Position numbers and translations under genes: made by a program. A DNA stretch of 64,000 bases. Origin: Zygnema cylindricum (Eukaryota; Streptophyta; Zygnematophyceae; Zygnematales; Zygnemataceae). The DNA lies in contig JBBHKE010000350.1 of assembly GCA_037447655.1 (NCBI GenBank), positions 46,364 through 110,363 of the forward strand. Reading direction: 5' to 3'. Of the stretch, positions 27,565 to 38,759 are shown one piece after another; position 1 is the first letter of the stretch, and each line of letters opens with the position of its first letter. A model generated the notes under the pieces. It ran no database searches, was not told the origin of the DNA, and worked only from the letters and a program-made list of their open reading frames with translations.

Positions 27565-28137
27565 CTTATGCGACTTTTAATATTTTGAGGCAGACAACTA
27601 ACTCTTAACTCTTAATTGAACAACAAGCTTTAAATGTTTATATCATAACTCACTCAAAATTTGCATAATGTGGATTTCAGTAAGTAATTGAATTGACAAT
27701 ATTCTATGGTTTGTAAGTTCCTCGCTTTCTCACACAACATATCTTTAATTTCTTCTTGTGCTTTTAAAAGTGCAATAACTTTTAATCTATCATCCATGAC
27801 ATCTAGTCTAACATTCCCGATAAAGTTACCCTAAAATGTATGGCCATACATTGTCTATTGCTATCTGTGTAGATAAATCATTAGTATAAAAGAAAAATTA
27901 ACATGCTAGGTTGGCGCTGGGTGTTTTTGATCGAACGGTTTAAATACTTTTATCAATACCAGTTTTTTACATTTGATAAAAAATCCTGTGCCCGAGTTAA
28001 TAGTTATTGATGCCAGTACCTGGTGGAAAGTCTGCGGCCGTAAGGATAAGAGAAAAGATAAAAATAGGAAAGAAAACCGGAATAAATGAAAATTAAGATA
28101 AAAATAGGAAAGAAAACCGGAATAAGTGAAAATTGAT
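27565..28137. repeat. Inter-tRNA spacer, orientation 2 (inverted relative to copy 1)
   Basis: About 570 bp. The block GGTTGGCGCTGGGTGTTTTT (27909 onward) lies next to the right tRNA, whereas in copy 1 its reverse complement lies next to the left tRNA. TTTTGAGGCAGACAACTAAC (27580 onward) is likewise exchanged. A 40-bp direct duplication (AAGATAAAAATAGGAAAG) sits at 28054-28120. Confidence 0.85.
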
Positions 28138-28218
28138 TGATGACAGTGGGATTTGAACCCACGCCCTTTCGGACAGGAACCTTAATCCTGCGCCTTAGAC
28201 CAACTCGGCCATATCATC
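28138..28218 (-). tRNA. tRNA-Leu(AAG)
   Basis: Inverted partner of 27484-27564. The full acceptor pairs (T66 restores the last pair), with anticodon AAG and an intact T arm. Confidence 0.93.
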
Positions 28219-29371
28219 GATATTCAGTCCAGAGGTATTATAATACTTATTTAATTTTACTTTTCAAATGTTTCCAAACTACTAAAAATCTACACTATTC
28301 AAGCAAATATTGCACACTTTTTGACCTCTCTGGCATAAATGGTACCGTTGGAGACACAAAGAAACGACAAAGACATTTGCAGGTGGCATACGTGTCGCAC
28401 ACATAGTCTTCCAGATCTCGTGGCATTTCTCTCGCGCTTGACAAGACTGCAGGTTTTGGACCGAGCCTGCCTTGCTCACGTCGTGACCTGTCCCCGATGT
28501 ACTGTAGCTCTTGTCGCTTTCGTTAATTTGAAATGATGATCGTTCATAGTTGCTGTACTTTTTTGTGTAATGACCGATAATTACGGAGAAGGACTCTTTT
28601 GTAGTTTTTTGTGTTGTGAGGTACGACCGTATGAGAAATCTTGTACTTGTTTGCGTTCTTTTGCTTCTCTGAGAGTGACTTGGGGACTTTTGATTTATGT
28701 CTTTTTGCATGAGGACAAAGTAAATTTTGATTTCTGTACGATTCAAGTGTTAAGAAGTAAGAACTGCCAGCCGACCAGCTGTGTACGGCAGGAAGCGTAC
28801 GGACAAACTTCCTGCCGACCGCTAAAAACAAAGCTCTGGCTTCCTTGTAACGCGTGGCAGCCTTCTGTCATAAATCGTCACCGACGCCATGTAGTACAAA
28901 ATCTATCTATTGATTGGTGGTCTAGAAGCGGAAATTTTACACGTGTAAATTTATAAAACTTATTCAGGTAATCGTACAACCGTTAACGGCATAAATGATA
29001 CACGATGCATTATTCGTCTATTTCGTGCGACGTGGCCGTATAATATTGATCCCCGGGAAAACACACACTAATATTTTGTCTTTTCAGATTTGTCAGATAT
29101 ATAAATATTTTGTTAGTTGTTAACCATACAGCAGGTATATCTCCCGTACACGAGGAGATTTTACGGAAACGTAATTTTCCAGATTTTCCGCATCTCTTTT
29201 AGAGAAGGCGTGACAGTCTGTGACGGCGGATGGGACGGCCGTCGGGGCAATCCCGTCATTATTCTTAACCGTCAGTGAAAATATTGACGGCATTTTTTGA
29301 TGGCCGTTAGGGGACGACCGTCCGCCCAGAAAGTCAAAAACGAAAAGCTACAGTAAAATTCGAGTTCTAAG

Positions 29372-29890
29372 CATAGTTCAAAAGTAGGTGAAAGTAGGCC
29401 CATACAATATGCCTATTGTACGCGAAACATACAATATGGCCTTAAGACCCATATTGTATTGGTCGCAAAATAAAAAATAATAGTAACTTGGTTGAGTTAC
29501 ACATCGATCAATAGAGAATTAAACGTCATGTCTAAATTTTGAAAAACGTTTGGACAAATTTTTATTTTTCCGTGAGTTTTGAGGCATTTTTTATTTTGAC
29601 CGTCAGATTTGGACGATCGGACGGTCGCTGATCAAAGTAGCGATCAAAGAAGATCACATGAAAAGCCCATAACACAACTTACAATAGGACTTACGTCCGC
29701 GTTTTTAGGTTTTCACGGAATGTAATCGCCGTGTCGGTTAAAACTTTAGTCTGGCGCTTGTTGTTCTATGATCATCGTCGATTAATGCGTTTGGCCAGGG
29801 GTGCGCACAATACACCACACCTCCTGATATGCCTACTCTGGGTTTGTGCCAAGTTTGTACCCTAAGGCCACCATCTACTTTTGAACTATG
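29372..29890. mobile_element. Inverted-repeat DNA transposon, family G
   Basis: A 519-bp element bounded by CATAGTTCAAAAGTAGG and CTACTTTTGAACTATG, inserted at the right end of duplication copy 2 (copy 1 continues as GGTCTAAGGGCGTG). Internal words are shared with 13751-13954. The target duplication is unclear (GTTCTAAG / GTTAAAGG). No coding capacity. Confidence 0.7.
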
Positions 29891-29926
29891 GTTAAAGGCC
29901 TCTTCTCATCGGCGGCGAACCAATGT

Positions 29927-30235
29927 GCGGATACGTTTTTGGTAGAATGATCGCGCGGATACGTTTATTGGCATGGCAGTAATAATGCGGATACATTGCG
30001 GCAGGACAATGAGCCCATACGTTTACTTGCATGACAATAATCTTACGGATACGTTTACTGACACGAGAGTAATCATACGGATACATTTATTGGCAAGACA
30101 ATAATCGTATGGATACGTTTACTGGCTGGAGAGTAATCATACGGATACGTTTATTGGCAAGACGGTAATCGTACGGATACGTTTACTGGCATGACAGTAA
30201 TCGTACGGATACGTTTACTGGCAGTAATATTTTGT
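29927..30235. repeat. 32-bp minisatellite, about 9-10 copies
   Basis: The unit ACGGATACGTTTACTGGCAT+GACAGTAATCGT recurs head to tail. The last five copies are nearly identical and the first are diverged. Confidence 0.9.
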
Positions 30236-30636
30236 TCACTTCTCCATCGGGTTGTGTCAGCAAGGAATCTATCACGTACGTGTCGCTTTCTTTCAATTGG
30301 ATGCATGTAAGGTTCCTATTTTGACGGCGAGCATAGTCAAAGATTCCAAAAGCACAATATATGAAATCGTATCCGAACATCCAGCCGCAAAATTAAATTA
30401 CGTGAATGTAAAGTTTGTATGTTCGTGTTTTGTCCTTTTTGTTGTTGTTTTGTCGGTCTTGTTTCGTCGTGGCGCCCCAAATTCTGAATGTTAACGGATG
30501 ATGGAGGAGGCGTCACGGCAAATTCTTCAGCAAACTTTTTGTGGCGGTTTTCGTCGGATCTGATTCCCGCCTGGCCGAAGGCGCGTGGCGCGCGGCTCGT
30601 ACGTGACCTTTCCACGCGTACACATTTTACACGTCT

Positions 30637-30679
30637 AGTGATTGGTTAGTCTCCTCCTTGAGGAGACTAGCTAATCACT
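30637..30679. other. Tight 20-bp hairpin
   Basis: Arms AGTGATTGGTTAGTCTCCTC and GAGGAGACTAGCTAATCACT are separated by 3 bases and pair at 18 of 20 positions. They lie between a GC-rich stretch and AT-rich DNA. No associated gene. Confidence 0.8.
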
Positions 30680-31236
30680 GGACGAAGTGATCGCTTGCTT
30701 CGAAAACACATAATCGGACGGTTGACGTTGTCGCCCAAAAGTCTAGAGCACCTTGACGAATCTACAGTAATCATGTTTTATATATGAAAAAAATAGTACG
30801 GCCCTGTACGTAAATGAGTTCGATCTGTACGGAAATGCACTTTTTTCCAGTAATGAACCCCACTTTTCGCTTGATGGAGGTTCACCCAAGTTTCATTCAA
30901 AATTGAGAAGTAATCTGGACCGTCCATTTTCGTTGGGAAATGTGTCCGTTAGGTAGCCAATATGTTGGACTGGTGGAGATTTTCCACCACTCTTCGAAAA
31001 TCTCCTCAAAAAATTTGAGCCAATCATATGAGAATTATGTACAAGATTTGGTAAAAATATATGAACGAATCGTTATAAAAGTCAACCACTCTCGAGAGGG
31101 AAATGAGCCATTTATAATTTAGAGTGGAAAATTATCAATCAATCACGTACAATCTGTGCCCAAGTACAAAATGTGGTAATTATATTAGCAAATCGCTACA
31201 AAGTCAACCTCTCCCGAGTCAACCTTTTTTGGACAT
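30680..31236. other. No supportable gene
   Basis: AT-rich sequence with short inverted words (GGTGGAGATTTTCCACC near 30973). No convincing reading frame or RNA gene. Confidence 0.5.
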
Positions 31237-31452
31237 TACACCGTGAATCGCTATTAGAGTTAACACCTTTTTCACCAATTAAAACATCTTTTCTCCGTAC
31301 ACACTTGTCCGATTTTCAATTTGAAATCGCCAATCGGAAGTTGAGAAATTTACCTTTCAATCGTAACCGTCCGATCCACAATCCGACAAATGTACGGAGA
31401 AATGTGTATTAAGTGGCAAAAAACATTAACACTAATTGCGATACACGGTGTA
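31237..31452. mobile_element. MITE, family A (intact ends)
   Basis: A 216-bp element from TACACCGTGAATCGCTATTAG to CTAATTGCGATACACGGTGTA, flanked by TA. The interior is in the orientation opposite to that at 14745-14965. Confidence 0.8.
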
Positions 31453-31571
31453 CTGGAACATTAAATACTTAAATGTCACAAAGAAGCGCGTTTAGCGGCC
31501 GACTAAAATGCTAACGGCTAACTCAAAAAATTTGACGCCTACAAATTGACGTCGAAAAATGTGCAGCACTG

Positions 31572-32071
31572 TACACCGCGCATCGTTATTAGTGTCAAAG
31601 TTTAAATAGTGTGTAAATAAATATACCGTCATTGACGCTAATTAAGAATTTGAAAATTAAAATGGTTTATTCTAATTTAGGTCAATTACTAATTTGGAAC
31701 GAAATGGAAAATTTACATGCGTTATATACATTATTATATGTATCCGTACAAAATATTAAAATGTATTTTGTCGTGGTGAAATTTAAATATCCGTACATGT
31801 CAGACATTTAACCGGATAATCCCCTTTAGCGCGTTCCTATCTGACGTCCGATTTAATTGTTTTTGTAAAATTTTCACTTAAAATTACGTTTATGTACGGT
31901 CTTACATCGACCATTTACATATTACATAAGTAATGTACTTTCGTTCTGTACGCTAATTTGTACGGGTCTCAATTAACGTCAGGAAAAATTAAAATCACGT
32001 ATGCTATTTTGGAAAAAAAAAATTTTAAGAACCAATTGGTGGCCTTGACACTAATAACGATGCGCAGTGTA
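31572..32071. mobile_element. Long MITE, family B (500 bp)
   Basis: Ends TACACCGCGCATCGTTATTAG and CTAATAACGATGCGCAGTGTA. The interior is rich in GTACGG/CCGTAC words and matches the damaged long copy at 4978-5490. Confidence 0.7.
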
Positions 32072-33055
32072 GCAGTCAATTTTGGCCGTTTCAGCCGTTG
32101 TGGTCAATACTTCTGGCGTATCGACAGGATTAATTCTGGATTTAAATGTTGTGTCAAATCATTCCAGCACAAAAAAAAAGTGTTGATTGAAAATTTGAAA
32201 GCAGCCTGTCAGGTTTGTCGGGAGTCAGGATGACGTCATCACTGAATGGCCTGTCGTCGATCCTGTCTCGTTTTGTCGTTTAGCGCTTTGTTTGTTTTTG
32301 GGAGGATTGTGCGAAATAGTTGGCGGTCTGCAGTGCATAAAACCTGCTCCGAATACGACAAAGGAGGCTGTTTTGTAATGCAGAAATTTTTATATGTATA
32401 TTTTTTGTCTCTTTAATAGATTTCTCCAAAAAAAAAAATGGCGGTTTGATCAATTTCCTAAATAAATAGGATTATTTTATTTTTAATTATTCTTACAATT
32501 ACAATACTATTATCATTTTTTCTTTTCATCTTCCCCAGAAATGCTTTTCAGTTTTTTATTTTTCATAAAAACAAAGAAAAACTGGAAAAATTTGTTGTTT
32601 TTAAGTTTCTAATCTGTGACATTTCATTTTTTTTTTCTTTTTTTACTTTAACAATTTAATTTTCTTCATGGGAAGCTCAATTTTTCTTTTATTAATAAAT
32701 ATCACAACAATTTTTGACTAAATGAAATGTTTTCAAATGCAAAACAAGAAATAAAAATTGGGAAATAAAATTGTCGTGGGGTATAAAAATCGTTTTTAAA
32801 ATTAAATTACAATTAAGATTTTTAGGTTAAAACTTTGGGTCTGAATTAATCTCGGCATGGAGGTTTTCAGAAATGTGGTTAAAAGTAAAATAGTTCAGTT
32901 ATAGATTTTAAAATTTAGTTTAATAAAGGTTTGAATAGTTTTAAAGGAAATTACAAAAGAAATGGAATTAAAATGGGGTCGTTGGCTTTTCGCCTTGAAA
33001 AATAAGTGTGGTTAGATGTGTATTTTCATTTTTTGAGGATCCCAGTTCAAGACAG
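32072..33055. other. AT-rich DNA, no supportable gene
   Basis: Strongly AT-rich, with poly-A/T runs. No recognised coding or RNA feature. It may include upstream exons or intron sequence of the O-fucosyltransferase gene, but I cannot show this. Confidence 0.5.
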
Positions 33056-33425
33056 GACAAGTCAGTCTCGGCTCCCCTTCCCTCCTCTCTCTTGTCCACT
33101 CTCTCCATCTCATCTCATCTTCTCTCCTCCACTTTCCCATCTATCCTGGCGTCCTCCTCCTCTCCCCTCTTTTCATCTCCTGGTCCATCCTCTCTCCTTT
33201 TCCCCCCCCTCCCCCCTCTCCCCCCTCCCTCCCTCCTCGCCCTCACCTCTTGTCCCTTGCTCTTTCTCCTCCCTCTCCTTTGTCTCTCCCTTTCCCTTCC
33301 ACCCTTTCCCTGCCCCACCTCTCTCCTTCCTCTCTATCTTCTCCATTCCCCTCCTCCCTCCCCCTCTTTGTTATCCTCTCCTTCTACCCCCTCCCTTCCT
33401 TGTCTCTCTATTTCCCCTCTTGTTG
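33056..33425. repeat. Polypyrimidine tract
   Basis: About 370 bp almost purely C/T on the plus strand. The Ser/Pro/Leu-rich frames here are compositional artefacts. Confidence 0.9.
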
Positions 33426-33499
33426 GAAAGTACAATTTCTGTACTTCGCCAATCCTCAAGCGCCAAATCAAGGCTGCCACGTTATCTCACAAAAGTCAA

Positions 33500-33870
33500 G
33501 TTTGTCGTGTAGTGAGTCATCAGTCACGATTATGTCACGTCACCGGCTACAATGTAGAAGGAGAGTTGCAGCGACCAAGTGTCACAGTAAATCTGGTTAC
33601 TAACTTTATGTCACGTCACATGCTACAGTAATATGAATACGAGTCACAGTAAATTGCTAATTTTGCAAATCTGGCTGGCAGTCTGCAGGAATCTGGGCAG
33701 TTTATGTTAAATGGACTGCTGGAGAATTTGCAGGAATCTGAACAGTTTTGTTAAATAGACAGCAAGAAAACAGTTTTTATTAGATAGACAACGAGAAAAT
33801 TTGCAGGACTCTGAGCAGTTTTTGTTAAATAGACAGCAAGAGAATTTGCAAGAACCTTCCAAAAATACTT
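33500..33870. repeat. Short tandem repeats (TTTGCAGGAATCTGAACAGT units)
   Basis: A unit of about 58 bp (TTTGCAGGAATCTGAACAGT, then TTTGTTAAATAGACAGCAAG) recurs three to four times between 33665 and 33865. Before it, a block with TATGTCACGTCAC...CTACA...GTCACAGTAAAT is repeated about 1.5 times. Confidence 0.75.
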
Positions 33871-34159
33871 GCAGAAATTTATCTTTAGTCTATTTTACAA
33901 ATTTTGCTATATTCTATTAAGTATCAGCAAGGTAACAATGGAGTCGCAAAATAGGACACTCCTACCTATTTTGTGACGTGACCAGACATTAACTTCTCCC
34001 TGTCTCCTTTGTTCTCCATTAAGAAAAAACCTGTTCATTATATTATTCTTTTTGCAATTCCACTTTTCTATTTTTTATCACTCTCTAAATTTTGTCTGAT
34101 AGCTTCATTGATCCAACTGTTATTTGCTTGTGAACTGCAATCAATCTTGAATTTTACCT

Positions 34160-35020
34160 CTCTCTATCTCCTTTCATCTCTTTCCCTCTGCCTCTTTCTC
34201 TTCCCCCACCCTTCTCCCTCTCCCCCTCTCTATTTCCTTCTCCCTATCCTTCTTCTTGCTACTACCTCTCCTCCCTCTGCTTTATCCCTTTGCTGTCTTT
34301 TTCCCCTTTTTTTTCTCTCTTTAGCACCTTTGTTTTTTCCTCTTTTGTCTTATCCTGACATCCACCTGTCATGTCATGAGAGCTCCACATTTTGCATCAT
34401 GTGCATTTTTGTCCTATTTTTTTGTCTTATTCCTATTTTGTCTTATGGATCCTATATTCCCAAACAAACTTCAGCTTAGTTTTGGCCCATTCTTTAACAT
34501 TTTTTAAGCTTTTTGTCTTATTCCATTTTGTCCAACAGTAACAAGCCAGCCTGCAAATTTGAGCACGGTTTTGTCTCATTATCCATTTTTGTCTTATTAT
34601 TTCTTGTCCTACTGTCGCTGTCCCCCAAATCCCCCAGAAACAGTGCATTTATCGTGCACACGTTTGTCTCTTTCCAATTATGTTCGTTGTCTTATCCCTA
34701 TTTGTCTCATCTGGGAATTGTCTGTTGCTGTTTCAAAAACTTACACGTGCCCCGATTTTGTCTTGTTCTCCGTGTTTTATCTTTTTAATCTTTGTGTATT
34801 ATCCTTATTGTCTTTTTCATTTTGCCTTATTCTTATGTTGCCTTACTTTTACTTCGTCTTATTCTTAATTTGTCTTTTCAACTGCCATATCCCTTTTTCT
34901 TTCTTCGTTGTTTTCTTATCATGTCTTATTCTTTTTGGCCTTATCCATCTTGTCTTTTCTCGTTTATGTTATCCTTTCTGTCTTAATCCATGTCTTATTC
35001 CTATTTTTTCCCATCCTTTT
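34160..35020. repeat. Pyrimidine-rich DNA with a TTTTGTCTTATYCC repeat
   Basis: A C/T-rich stretch leads into about 600 bp in which TTTTGTCTTAT-type words recur every 15-40 bp (34410-35010). Frames here read as hydrophobic Leu/Ser/Phe proteins, but several overlap on the same strand and show no domain, so I treat them as spurious. Confidence 0.7.
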
Positions 35021-35527
35021 GTCGTTTTCGTATATCTGCCAGCTGTCCCCCCTCCCGGCTGTACAGCGGCCAATGGGCGGAGGGGTACAAGAGAGAGGGG
35101 AGTATGAGATGGGTCCCACAAAACGACAAATTTCTCCTCATGAGATGCGCTTATGGGAGGGTGAGAGTTTTGTTTTTTTTCCATACCCTAATTAGTGTGG
35201 ATGTTTTCCTCTTTTTTTGTTTTTTTTTGGTGTGTGTGTGTTGGTGTCGGTGTTGGTATTTTAAGTACATATTTAGGATTTTGCCCCTGTTTTCTTTTGG
35301 GTTTTCTTGTTGTTTTTTCCGGTATTTTCTCGCCCCCTTTTTTTCTCCATTTTTGGGTAGGTTTGAAGGTTTTCTACTGGTTGTGGAAAGTAAAATTTAT
35401 TCAAAATCAATTAGTTTGTTAAACTCCTCGTTTTTTCTTCTTCCTTTCTTTCCTCCCTTTCTTCCTCCCTTTTTTCCCTCCCTCTCGTCCCCTCCCCTCC
35501 CTCCCCCCCTCCCTCCCCTCCTTTCAG

Positions 35528-36965
35528 ATTAGCAACCGCATAAAATGTTACCGAAACGCTTTAATTATGGCGGGTTTTTTAAATCGAACTTTAATATTTA
35601 GTGTGGATAAAGACGAAGTTTCTGGACATTACGATCGTCACATCTCCTTTGACATAAATCACGTTCGAGAATGTTACGGAAAACGGAACATAATGTCAAC
35701 GGAAGAATACATGGAAACGTACGGACATCCGTTAACGGTCGACGAAGTTTTTTGTTTTGAACAAAAAGCTTGCGAAGTGAAAGATTTTTCGGAACCTTTA
35801 GCTTTACATTTTCAATTTTGGAAAACGATAAAATTTTTACCAAAACTCCGGGCGAAAGTAGCGTTAAAACCGTATCCGAATCTAGAAGAAATGAAGAATT
35901 TGTCGAAAAACTTAACGGGAAAAGTTTTATTTATGGGAGAATTCATCGGAACGAAATCTCACCAATTAAGCGATGGTCCTTGGGATGCTCCATTTATTCG
36001 AAATAAGGAATGTAAAAATAATCTCGCAATTCAACCCCATTTAGCCACTATTGAAGCCGGAAAAATATACGTAAAAGAAGTTTTAAAAAATGAACCTTTT
36101 TTGGGAGTTCATCTCCGGAGAGGCGATTTTGAACATTGGTGTGCGGATCCAAAAAGTGGATGTTTTTTACCAATAAACCGCGTTATTTTTTGTTTGAAAG
36201 AAAAAATGAGAATTTATAATTTGACTACGATGTTTTTGGCAACGAATATGAGAGCGGAAGAGGTGAGGATATATTTTTTTTTCGTTTCGTCTTGTTTTTG
36301 CTTTTTTTTTTGGTTTTTATGGCATTTTTTTTTGTATGTTTTTGGATATATATATAATGTGGTTTAGAAGCTACGGAGTCTTGAAACGTTTCCATATGCT
36401 GTCTTTTCCTTCGTTGTTTCTTTCTCTTACTTTTTGAATCTTTTTCTCTCTCTCTCTCTCTCTTGATCTCTCTCTCTCCCTCTCGTTGTCTCCCTCTTCT
36501 CTCCCTCTCTCGCTTCCCCTCTTTCTCTTGCTCTCTTTCCTCTCTCTTCCTCTCTCTCCCTCTCCCTCCCTCTTCCTCCCTCTCTCCCTCTCTCCCTCTC
36601 TCCCTCCCTCTCTCCCTCCCTCCCTCCCTCCCCCCTGTTTAATACTACAGTTGGACACTATCACTAATTTTTTTTCCGAAAACGAATCTAAAATTCGAAT
36701 TGTACGACTCGAACTGCGCGAAAAAAGTCTCGATCTGCCCGAAAAAAACGAAAGTTGGACGAAAATTTTGCGGGACGCAAATTTAGAAACTACGAGTCTT
36801 TTACTCTCGACTTTAGAAAAGACAATCTGTACTTTTAGTACGGTTTTTGTCGGGACTCATAAATCGTCGTTTACCGCCGATATCGAAAGAATGCGGTACG
36901 GCTTTAAAACGGCAAATTGCCGAGACTCCATGTTGTGCGATAATATAGAGGTGAAGGAATCTTAA
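35528..36965 (+). CDS. GDP-fucose protein O-fucosyltransferase family protein, C-terminal two exons
   Basis: Exon 35528-36262 (after TTTCAG, ending GAAGAG/GTGAGG) and exon 36651-36965 (after ACTACAG) join in phase 0 and end in TAA, giving 349 visible residues. The visible start RNALIMAGFLNRTLIF is the early segment of the family. HLRRGDFEHWC (about residues 194-204) carries the conserved HxRRxD arginine-aspartate motif that binds GDP-fucose in this fold. TMFLATNMR follows and, in the last exon, CTFSTVFVGTHKSSFTADIERMR, the conserved C-terminal nucleotide-site segment. Family members transfer fucose to Ser/Thr of secreted proteins or act in wall polysaccharide synthesis in the ER/Golgi; the acceptor here is unknown. 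The N-terminal exon(s) with the signal anchor were not found. The intron contains a CT microsatellite. Confidence 0.85.
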
Positions 36966-36971
36966 ATTGAA

Positions 36972-38170
36972 AGGAGGGAGAGGGAGAGAAGGAGAGGGAG
37001 AGGGAGAGGGAGGAATTGGTGGTGGAAGGGAGACAAGGAGATAGTGAGGGAGAGCGAGGTGAGGTGTGAGGGATGGGCGGACGGAGGGACGGAAGATATT
37101 GTCTAAATGGGAAGGGGAATTGGGGGATGAGGGGGGTGGGGGGGATGTTGTTTAAGAATGTGATGGTTAAGGAGGGTGAGAGGGAGAGTGGGTGGGAAGG
37201 TGGGAGGGCGAAATAGAGCGTGAAGAGAGAAAGAGCGAAGGTGAAGTAGCGATAGAGAGAGAGGGGATTTGGAGGAAGGAGCACCAAAAAGGGTTAGAGG
37301 AAAGGAGAGAGAAAGAGAATGAAAGAGAGAGAGTGAGAGAGTGTATGAGACAGGGATAGATAGTGGGAAAGATACAAGGAGAGATGGTGAGTGAGAGCTT
37401 GAAAGGGGGAGTGAGATCGAACTAGTTTGGAGTGGGTGAGGTGGAGACAGGGTGAAGGCAAAGAGGGAGAGGGAGAGGCAAAGAGGGAGAGGGAGATAGG
37501 GTTGCGAGAAGGATAGAGGGAGAGAGGAATAGGGAGAGGGAGTGAAAGGAGTGAGAGGGGAGGGAGAGGGGGGAGAGAGGTTGGGAGTGAGAGAGAGAGA
37601 GAACGAGAGTGAGAGGGAGAGGAGAGGGAGGGAAGGAGAGAGTGCGGAGGGAGTTAGGGTAAGAGAGAGAGAGAGAAGGTGAGGGACAGGTGAGAGGTAG
37701 AGGGAGAGAGAGCAAGAAAGAGACAGTTGGGAGGGAGAGGGAGACAAAGGGAGAAGGGAGGGAATAGTGTGGGGGAGGTGTGAAACTGGGGCGTGGGAAA
37801 GGGAAAAGAGGGGGAGAGAACATGATATTGGGGAAGGGAGGTAGGGAGAGAGGGAGGGAGAGAGATTGGGGGAGAGGGAAGGATGGGGAAATGTCGAGAG
37901 GGAAAGAGGCGAAGAGTTGTAAAGGGAAAGGACAGATGGCGGGAGGGGGAGGGAGGGTGATGGGGAGAAGGCGAAGGGAGAGGGAGGGTAAGAGGGATAG
38001 AGGGATAGAGGTTAACGGGGAGATGAAAGAGAAAGAGATTAATTGAAGGAGGGAGGGAAGGATGGAGGGCGAGAGGGAAGGAAGTACGGAAGGAGGGACA
38101 GATAGAGAGAGGGAGAGTGATGGAGGGAGGGTGAGGGAAATGAGGATAAGAAGAAAGGAAACTTGTGGGA
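36972..38170. repeat. 1.2-kb polypurine tract
   Basis: Almost pure G/A on the plus strand, built from GGGAGAGAG and GAGAGGGA words, starting 7 bp after the O-fucosyltransferase stop. The long minus-strand Ser/Pro/Leu frames are artefacts. The gene's 3' UTR would have to run into it. Confidence 0.92.
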
Positions 38171-38759
38171 GGGTTAGCGACAAATCAAAGAAATCGATGA
38201 GAATGATGTTTTCTTTACACCCTTTGAAATTAAATCATTGAGTATAATTGTTGAACCTACCTTTCTCTTGTTTTTACTCTCCCTTGAGATATTTTTAAAG
38301 GCTAGTAAAGTTTTTACACAAACATTTTGTCAATTTGTCTTTTATCAAGTGGTTGATGGAATTATTGATTACCATGAGGAATAAAGACGGTAAATATTTG
38401 CAAAAAATTTGTAAAAACTTGTAAAATCTTGTCTAATTTGGTCGTATGTAAAGGAAGCTAATATATCCGATTCATATTGGAAATTGAAAACCTTTTTGAA
38501 AAAACTGAAATATAAAAGAGTTTAAGAAAATCCTAGAAACAAAAGTAAGCACTCTTCTCCATTTATTTGCACCCTTTCCTCTCACGACTTTTCCTCGTTT
38601 ACACCCTTGCCTTATAAATTCCTTGACCTAAGTTTGCCCTCACGTCCTCTCTCATAAACGAAACAAATACGCAAATCTTTTTCTTTAAATCTCTCGCTCT
38701 CTACCCCCTTTTCCTCAGCCTATGTAAGCCTATTTCTCATATGTCCCTTTCTCTAACGT
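38171..38759. other. AT-rich DNA, no supportable gene
   Basis: Ordinary AT-rich sequence between the purine tract and the first LTR-like block. No frame or RNA gene is recognised. Confidence 0.5.

Larger units (their letters stand above)
24285..29371. repeat. Segmental duplication, copy 2
   Basis: Second copy of 19799-23515, enlarged by insertions at about 24327-24500, 24795-25272, 25281-26159 and 26276-27005. It retains an uninterrupted family A MITE and both tRNA-Leu genes, and ends GAAAAGCTACAGTAAAATTC, where a family G transposon is inserted. Confidence 0.85.

Noticed and set aside
29927-30235. CRISPR-like array of 32-bp units
   Set aside because: Units are contiguous with no unique spacers, in a eukaryotic context; an ordinary minisatellite.
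33006-33631. Proline/serine-rich frames upstream of the O-fucosyltransferase, considered as its N-terminal exon
   Set aside because: Low-complexity pyrimidine tract; no signal-anchor or glycosyltransferase motif and no clear splice link.
34559-35107. A 182-codon hydrophobic frame that could be a membrane protein
   Set aside because: Built from repeated TTTTGTCTTAT words, with overlapping hydrophobic frames in other phases; no family recognised.
37103-38183. Minus-strand frames of over 200 codons rich in Ser, Pro and Leu
   Set aside because: Pure polypurine/polypyrimidine composition leaves few stop codons; there is no domain and no non-repetitive sequence.
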